Positions 16,507-19,664 of a DNA stretch of 19,664 nucleotides are shown piece after piece. Origin of the DNA: Lentihominibacter faecis (GTDB taxonomy: Bacteria; Bacillota; Clostridia; Peptostreptococcales; Anaerovoracaceae); the NCBI RefSeq assembly GCF_014306095.1, contig NZ_JACRWC010000046.1, positions 1 to 19,664 on the forward strand. The letters are read 5' to 3'. The first letter of the stretch is position 1. Each line of letters begins with the position of its first letter. The notes beneath the pieces were generated by a model. The model was not told the origin of the DNA. It made no database searches and saw only the letters and a list, made by a program, of their open reading frames with translations. A program made the translations under genes and the position numbers.

Positions 16507-16557
16507 CTCCTTGATAAATTATTTTACTCATGTGAAACAAAACCTTACCTCATTTCC

Positions 16558-16608
16558 GCCTATATAGGAAATAACCCGGTGCGGTTTCCGTACCGGGTTT
16601 ATATAGGC
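16558..16608 (+). other. first hairpin in the ABC exporter leader
   Basis: Bases 16558-16566 (GCCTATATA) pair with 16600-16608, and 16573-16580 (AACCCGGT) pair with 16592-16599. This gives a 17-bp hairpin with a 6-nt bulge and an 11-nt loop. No T-tract follows, so it is not an intrinsic terminator. It is part of a leader of about 360 nt (16490-16856) that carries no supportable ORF. Confidence 0.6.
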
Positions 16609-16614
16609 AGAACC

Positions 16615-16630
16615 GTTAGTCAAAACTAAC
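16615..16630 (+). promoter_or_regulatory. second operator-like dyad in the ABC exporter leader
   Basis: GTTAGTCAAAACTAAC is a perfect 6-4-6 inverted repeat, extended by C/G to 7-4-7. It is the best copy in the window of the motif found at 16491 and upstream of the DUF6110 gene. Its position, about 130 bp downstream of the start, would suit a second operator (roadblock or looping). As RNA it could also form a short stem. Confidence 0.6.
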
Positions 16631-16790
16631 GAAGTTACACAAAACAAACGACACAGAATCTTCGGTGCAAGCCATACCGGAGAAACGATAGACATAAAAG
16701 AGTAAAAGTGAAATCATAAACGACAAATAAAACCTTTAAAACCTTATACCTCAACAAAAAGGTGAACACCAACTCAGACCAATGAAAACG

Positions 16791-16828
16791 CTCGAAACAC
16801 TTGCCACATCTGCGGCAAGTGTTTCGAG
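16791..16828 (+). other. perfect 15-bp hairpin just before the ABC ATPase gene
   Basis: CTCGAAACACTTGCC (16791-16805) and GGCAAGTGTTTCGAG (16814-16828) pair perfectly over 15 bp around an 8-nt loop. The ribosome binding site AAAGGAAG begins 14 nt later. With no T-run, a role in mRNA stability, translation control or protein binding is more likely than termination. Confidence 0.75.
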
Positions 16829-16856
16829 TATGCGAGCGAAGAAAGGAAGAAGAATC

Positions 16857-17558
16857 ATGGCATTTCTGGAAGTGAATCAAGTGAAAAAATCCTTTGGCCA
16901 GGGAGATACCCGTGTAGAAGTCCTTCGCGGCATCGATCTGACCGTAGAAAAAGGAAAACTCTGCGTGCTCCTGGGACCATCAGGGAGCGGCAAATCCACT
17001 CTTCTCAATATCATCGGCGGCATCGACGGCCCGGACAGCGGCAGCGTCGCCATAGCGAAAGAGAAGATCGAAGACATGAACGAAAAGAAGCTGTCCCTGT
17101 ATCGCAGAAAACATCTGGGATACGTATTCCAGCAATACAACCTTATCGCGAACCTCACAGTGAAGGAAAACATCGAGGTGGGAGCGTATCTCAGTGATGC
17201 GCCGCTGGATGTGGATGAACTGCTTCACGTGCTGGGACTTTGGGATCATAAAGACAAGCTGCCCAATCAGATTTCCGGCGGTCAGCAGCAGAGAACGGCT
17301 ATCGGCAGAGCCATCGTCAAGAATCCTGACGTTCTTCTTTGTGATGAGCCAACAGGGGCTTTGGATTATAAAACCTCCAAGGAGATCCTGGAACTGATCG
17401 AACAGGTCAACAGCAAATATCAGAACACCATCATCATCGTGACTCACAATGATGCCATAAAGCATATGGCAGATCAGGTGGTTTCCCTGCGTGACGGACA
17501 GATCCGGAGTCAGGTCTACAACGACCACAAGATCCCGGCAATGCAGCTGGAATGGTAG
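16857..17558 (+). CDS. ABC transporter ATP-binding protein (MacB/LolD-like)
   Basis: This is the cytoplasmic ATPase of an exporter or mechanotransmission-type ABC system. The 233-residue product has Walker A GPSGSGKST (40-48), the Q-loop in YVFQQYN (89-95), signature ISGGQQQR (139-146), Walker B VLLCDEP with E164 catalytic (159-165), the D-loop and the switch histidine in IVTHND (H197). ISGGQQQR and the small size are typical of partners of FtsX-type permeases. ATG 16857 is preferred over an in-frame ATG at 16782 because AAAGGAAG (16842-16849) lies just upstream and conserved sequence begins here; the earlier start would run through the perfect hairpin. The permease gene begins 12 nt after the stop. 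Cargo is unknown; antimicrobial-peptide resistance and lipid or lipoprotein handling are common for this type. Confidence 0.95.
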   Translation: MAFLEVNQVKKSFGQGDTRVEVLRGIDLTVEKGKLCVLLGPSGSGKSTLLNIIGGIDGPDSGSVAIAKEKIEDMNEKKLSLYRRKHLGYVFQQYNLIANLTVKENIEVGAYLSDAPLDVDELLHVLGLWDHKDKLPNQISGGQQQRTAIGRAIVKNPDVLLCDEPTGALDYKTSKEILELIEQVNSKYQNTIIIVTHNDAIKHMADQVVSLRDGQIRSQVYNDHKIPAMQLEW

Positions 17559-17570
17559 GTGAGACGATCT

Positions 17571-19664
17571 ATGAAGAACCCTTTGCACAAACGATATAAG
17601 CGGGAACTGCGGCAGGATCTCGGCAAATATATTGCGATCTTCCTGTTCATGGTCCTTTCTATCGGATTTATTTCCGGATTTTTAGTGGCAGGCACTAGCA
17701 TGAAGACTGCCTACGATCAGAGCTTTAAAAAATACAATATCGAAGACGGTCATTTCATCCTCAAGGAAAAGGCGAACAAAGACCTGATCAAAACTTTGCA
17801 GGATGACGAACACGTCAAGCTGTATTCGCAGCCGTACATAGAAGAAAAGGCGACGGACGACAACACTTATCGGATCTACGCAAACCGCAGCAAGGTCAAT
17901 AAGATCAGCGTGCTGTCGGGAAGAATGGCCAAGGCAGACGACGAGATCACCATCGACAGGCTCTTTGCAGAAAACAACGATATAAAGGTGGGAGACTCTA
18001 TCCAGCTCAACGGAACATCGTGGAAGGTCTGCGGACTGGTAGCATTTTCGGATTACAGCGCTCTTTTTGAGGATAACTCGGATCTCATGTTCGACGCGCA
18101 GACCTTTACCGTAGCAGCTGTGACAAAAGGCGGATTCGACGCTATGGCGGAGAATTTAAAGAAGCTGGATGACGGGAGTACCCAGACCCGCAGCCTCCAT
18201 TATAATTACGCCTGGAAGTGGGAAAAGCAGGGCATGAGCGAGCAAACCAGGCGTGACAAGTCGGATGACCTGTTGTCAAAGCTGGTGAAAGAAGCTTTTT
18301 TCACTGACAACGAAGTGAAGGATTTCCTGCAGGAAGCAGATAATCAGGCCATCCATTTCTCTGGAAACGACCTGGGCGGCGATAAGCAGATGGTCATTTG
18401 GTTTATGTACATCATCACGGCGATCCTGGCATTTGTCTTCGCGGTGACGACCCTGAATACCATCGAAAAAGAGGCGACGGTCATTGGAACGCTGCGGGCA
18501 TCCGGCTATACCAGAGCCGAGCTGATCCGCCATTATATGACTTTGCCGGTGATCATCACGCTGATTGCCTGCGTGATCGGCAACATCCTGGGATATTCTT
18601 TCTTCAAAAACACCGTGGCGACGCTCTACTATGGAAGCTACTCTTTGCCGACTTACAAGACACTGTGGAATCCGGAAGCTTTTCTGCTGTCTACCTTGGG
18701 GCCGGAAATCATCATGATCCTGATCAATTTCCTGGCACTTTATAAAAAGCTCAAGCTTTCGCCGCTGGCATTCCTGAGAGGGCAGACTGCAAAGGAAAAG
18801 AAGGGCCGGGCTGTACGCCTGCCGAATATTCGGTTTCTTAACAGATTTCGTTTGCGGGTGATTTTGCAGAACAAGGGCAGTTATCTTGTATTGTTAGTTG
18901 GCATTTTATTTGCCAATCTGCTGCTCATGTTCGGTCTTATGTTTACACCTTTGCTGGAGCATTATAAAGGTGAGGTGCTGGATCATCAGATCTGTAAATA
19001 TCAGTATGTGCTGAAGGATACGGTACAGACCGACACGGACGGAGCCGAAAAGTACACTATCAATACGCTGAAATACAAGGGCGCCATCGATGAGGACATG
19101 TCGGTGTACGGCATTCAGGAAAGTTCATCGTATATTGACAATGCAAAAGCGGATCTGAAAAAGCCGGATGAATACCGGATCCTGGTGTCTTCGGCATTTG
19201 CAGACAAGACAGGTATCCAGAAGGGTGAGAAGCTGGAGCTTGATGATAAATACGCCAACAAGACCTATACTTTTAAAGTCGTCGGCACGGTGGAGTATCC
19301 GGCGGGACTGGCGATCTTCATGGATATCGATCGGTGCAACGACCTGTTTGATTACGGTGATGATTACTTTACCGGTTATTTCAGCAATACGAAGATCAAG
19401 GATATCGATGATGACGATATTGAGAACGTCTTCACAAAAAAGGATCTGCAAAATACCACGGCGCAGCTGGAACAGTCCATGGGCGTGGTGTTCTACATGT
19501 TCGGCGGATTTGCTGTCGTGACTTTCGCGCTGGTGCTCTACGTGCTGTCCAAGGTGGTGCTGGAACGCAACTCGCGGGCGATTTCCATCATCAAGATCCT
19601 GGGCTATACCAATCGGGAGATCTCGGGGCTGTACAACACATCCACGGCCGTGGCGGTCGTACTG
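17571..19664 (+). CDS. FtsX-type ABC transporter permease (3' end outside the window)
   Basis: The frame stays open for 698 codons to the last base, so the gene is incomplete at its 3' end. The N-terminal helix (about 20-42) is followed by an outside domain (43-270). The first FtsX core has helices near 273-293, 321-345 and 369-393 and the hallmark cytoplasmic turn NTIEKEATVIGTLRASGY. A further helix (about 433-460), a second outside domain, and the start of a second FtsX core (about 640-698, with RNSRAISIIKILGYTNREI) follow. This duplicated layout is that of the large roughly 750-800-residue permeases of Firmicutes, so only the last helices should be missing. The ribosome binding site AGGTGAG overlaps the ATPase stop codon. 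It would form the membrane channel or force-transmitting part for the ATPase next to it. The substrate cannot be inferred. Confidence 0.93.
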   Translation, partial: MKNPLHKRYKRELRQDLGKYIAIFLFMVLSIGFISGFLVAGTSMKTAYDQSFKKYNIEDGHFILKEKANKDLIKTLQDDEHVKLYSQPYIEEKATDDNTYRIYANRSKVNKISVLSGRMAKADDEITIDRLFAENNDIKVGDSIQLNGTSWKVCGLVAFSDYSALFEDNSDLMFDAQTFTVAAVTKGGFDAMAENLKKLDDGSTQTRSLHYNYAWKWEKQGMSEQTRRDKSDDLLSKLVKEAFFTDNEVKDFLQEADNQAIHFSGNDLGGDKQMVIWFMYIITAILAFVFAVTTLNTIEKEATVIGTLRASGYTRAELIRHYMTLPVIITLIACVIGNILGYSFFKNTVATLYYGSYSLPTYKTLWNPEAFLLSTLGPEIIMILINFLALYKKLKLSPLAFLRGQTAKEKKGRAVRLPNIRFLNRFRLRVILQNKGSYLVLLVGILFANLLLMFGLMFTPLLEHYKGEVLDHQICKYQYVLKDTVQTDTDGAEKYTINTLKYKGAIDEDMSVYGIQESSSYIDNAKADLKKPDEYRILVSSAFADKTGIQKGEKLELDDKYANKTYTFKVVGTVEYPAGLAIFMDIDRCNDLFDYGDDYFTGYFSNTKIKDIDDDDIENVFTKKDLQNTTAQLEQSMGVVFYMFGGFAVVTFALVLYVLSKVVLERNSRAISIIKILGYTNREISGLYNTSTAVAVVL

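Noticed and set aside
16530..16535. ATG immediately followed by TGA in the ABC leader (start-stop element)
   Set aside because: There is no suitably spaced ribosome binding site; a six-base match is expected by chance.
16782..16856. 25-codon upstream extension of the ABC ATPase
   Set aside because: It would translate through a perfect 15-bp hairpin, while AAAGGAAG lies directly before ATG 16857, where ATPase homology starts.

Overview
The window looks like a stretch of chromosome from a low-to-mid GC Gram-positive anaerobe of the Clostridia (Eubacteriales). The basis is strong AGGAGG-type ribosome binding sites, a TTG start, sigma-A type promoters, a UPF0182 membrane protein, a roughly 638-residue glutamine synthetase, a G5-NlpC/P60 wall hydrolase and a THF riboswitch in front of folT. 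I would not name the genus from sequence alone. All genes are on the + strand except folT. The last gene is cut by the window end.

Region 1 (1-11642) looks like one long transcription unit behind a good promoter (95-123). In order it holds a small membrane-anchored acidic protein, a 1060-residue zinc-ribbon/long-helix/membrane protein, a UPF0182 seven-helix membrane protein, an extended glutamine synthetase, seryl-tRNA synthetase (serS) and a PLP-dependent aminotransferase. Gaps are 21-83 bp and no U-tailed terminator lies inside it. The first three genes share envelope features; the last three are nitrogen, amino-acid and translation functions.

Region 2 (11643-12914) is a monocistronic secreted or anchored G5-NlpC/P60 peptidoglycan hydrolase between two GC-rich hairpins.

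Region 3 (12915-15606) is the most interesting part. A 94-residue DUF6110-type protein with a glycine-rich hydrophobic segment overlaps by 1 nt a P1B-type ATPase that has SCA in place of CPC and an arginine-rich, cysteine-free HMA-like N-terminus. This resembles the FezA/FezB core of ferrosome (intracellular iron granule organelle) loci. Its promoter carries a tandem array of a 16-bp dyad, GTTAG(T/C)-N4-ACT, at exact 20-bp spacing, with the -35 box inside the last copy. A strong bidirectional terminator closes the operon.

Region 4 (15609-16333, minus strand) is folT, the substrate-binding S component of a folate ECF transporter, preceded by a THF riboswitch and a 17-bp-spaced promoter.

Region 5 (16453-19664) is an ABC exporter: an ATPase and a large FtsX-type permease (698 codons seen, incomplete). 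They sit behind a roughly 360-nt non-coding leader holding two near-perfect copies of the same GTTAG-N6-CTAAC dyad and two long hairpins. The shared dyad suggests that one regulator controls both the metal-ATPase operon and the exporter.
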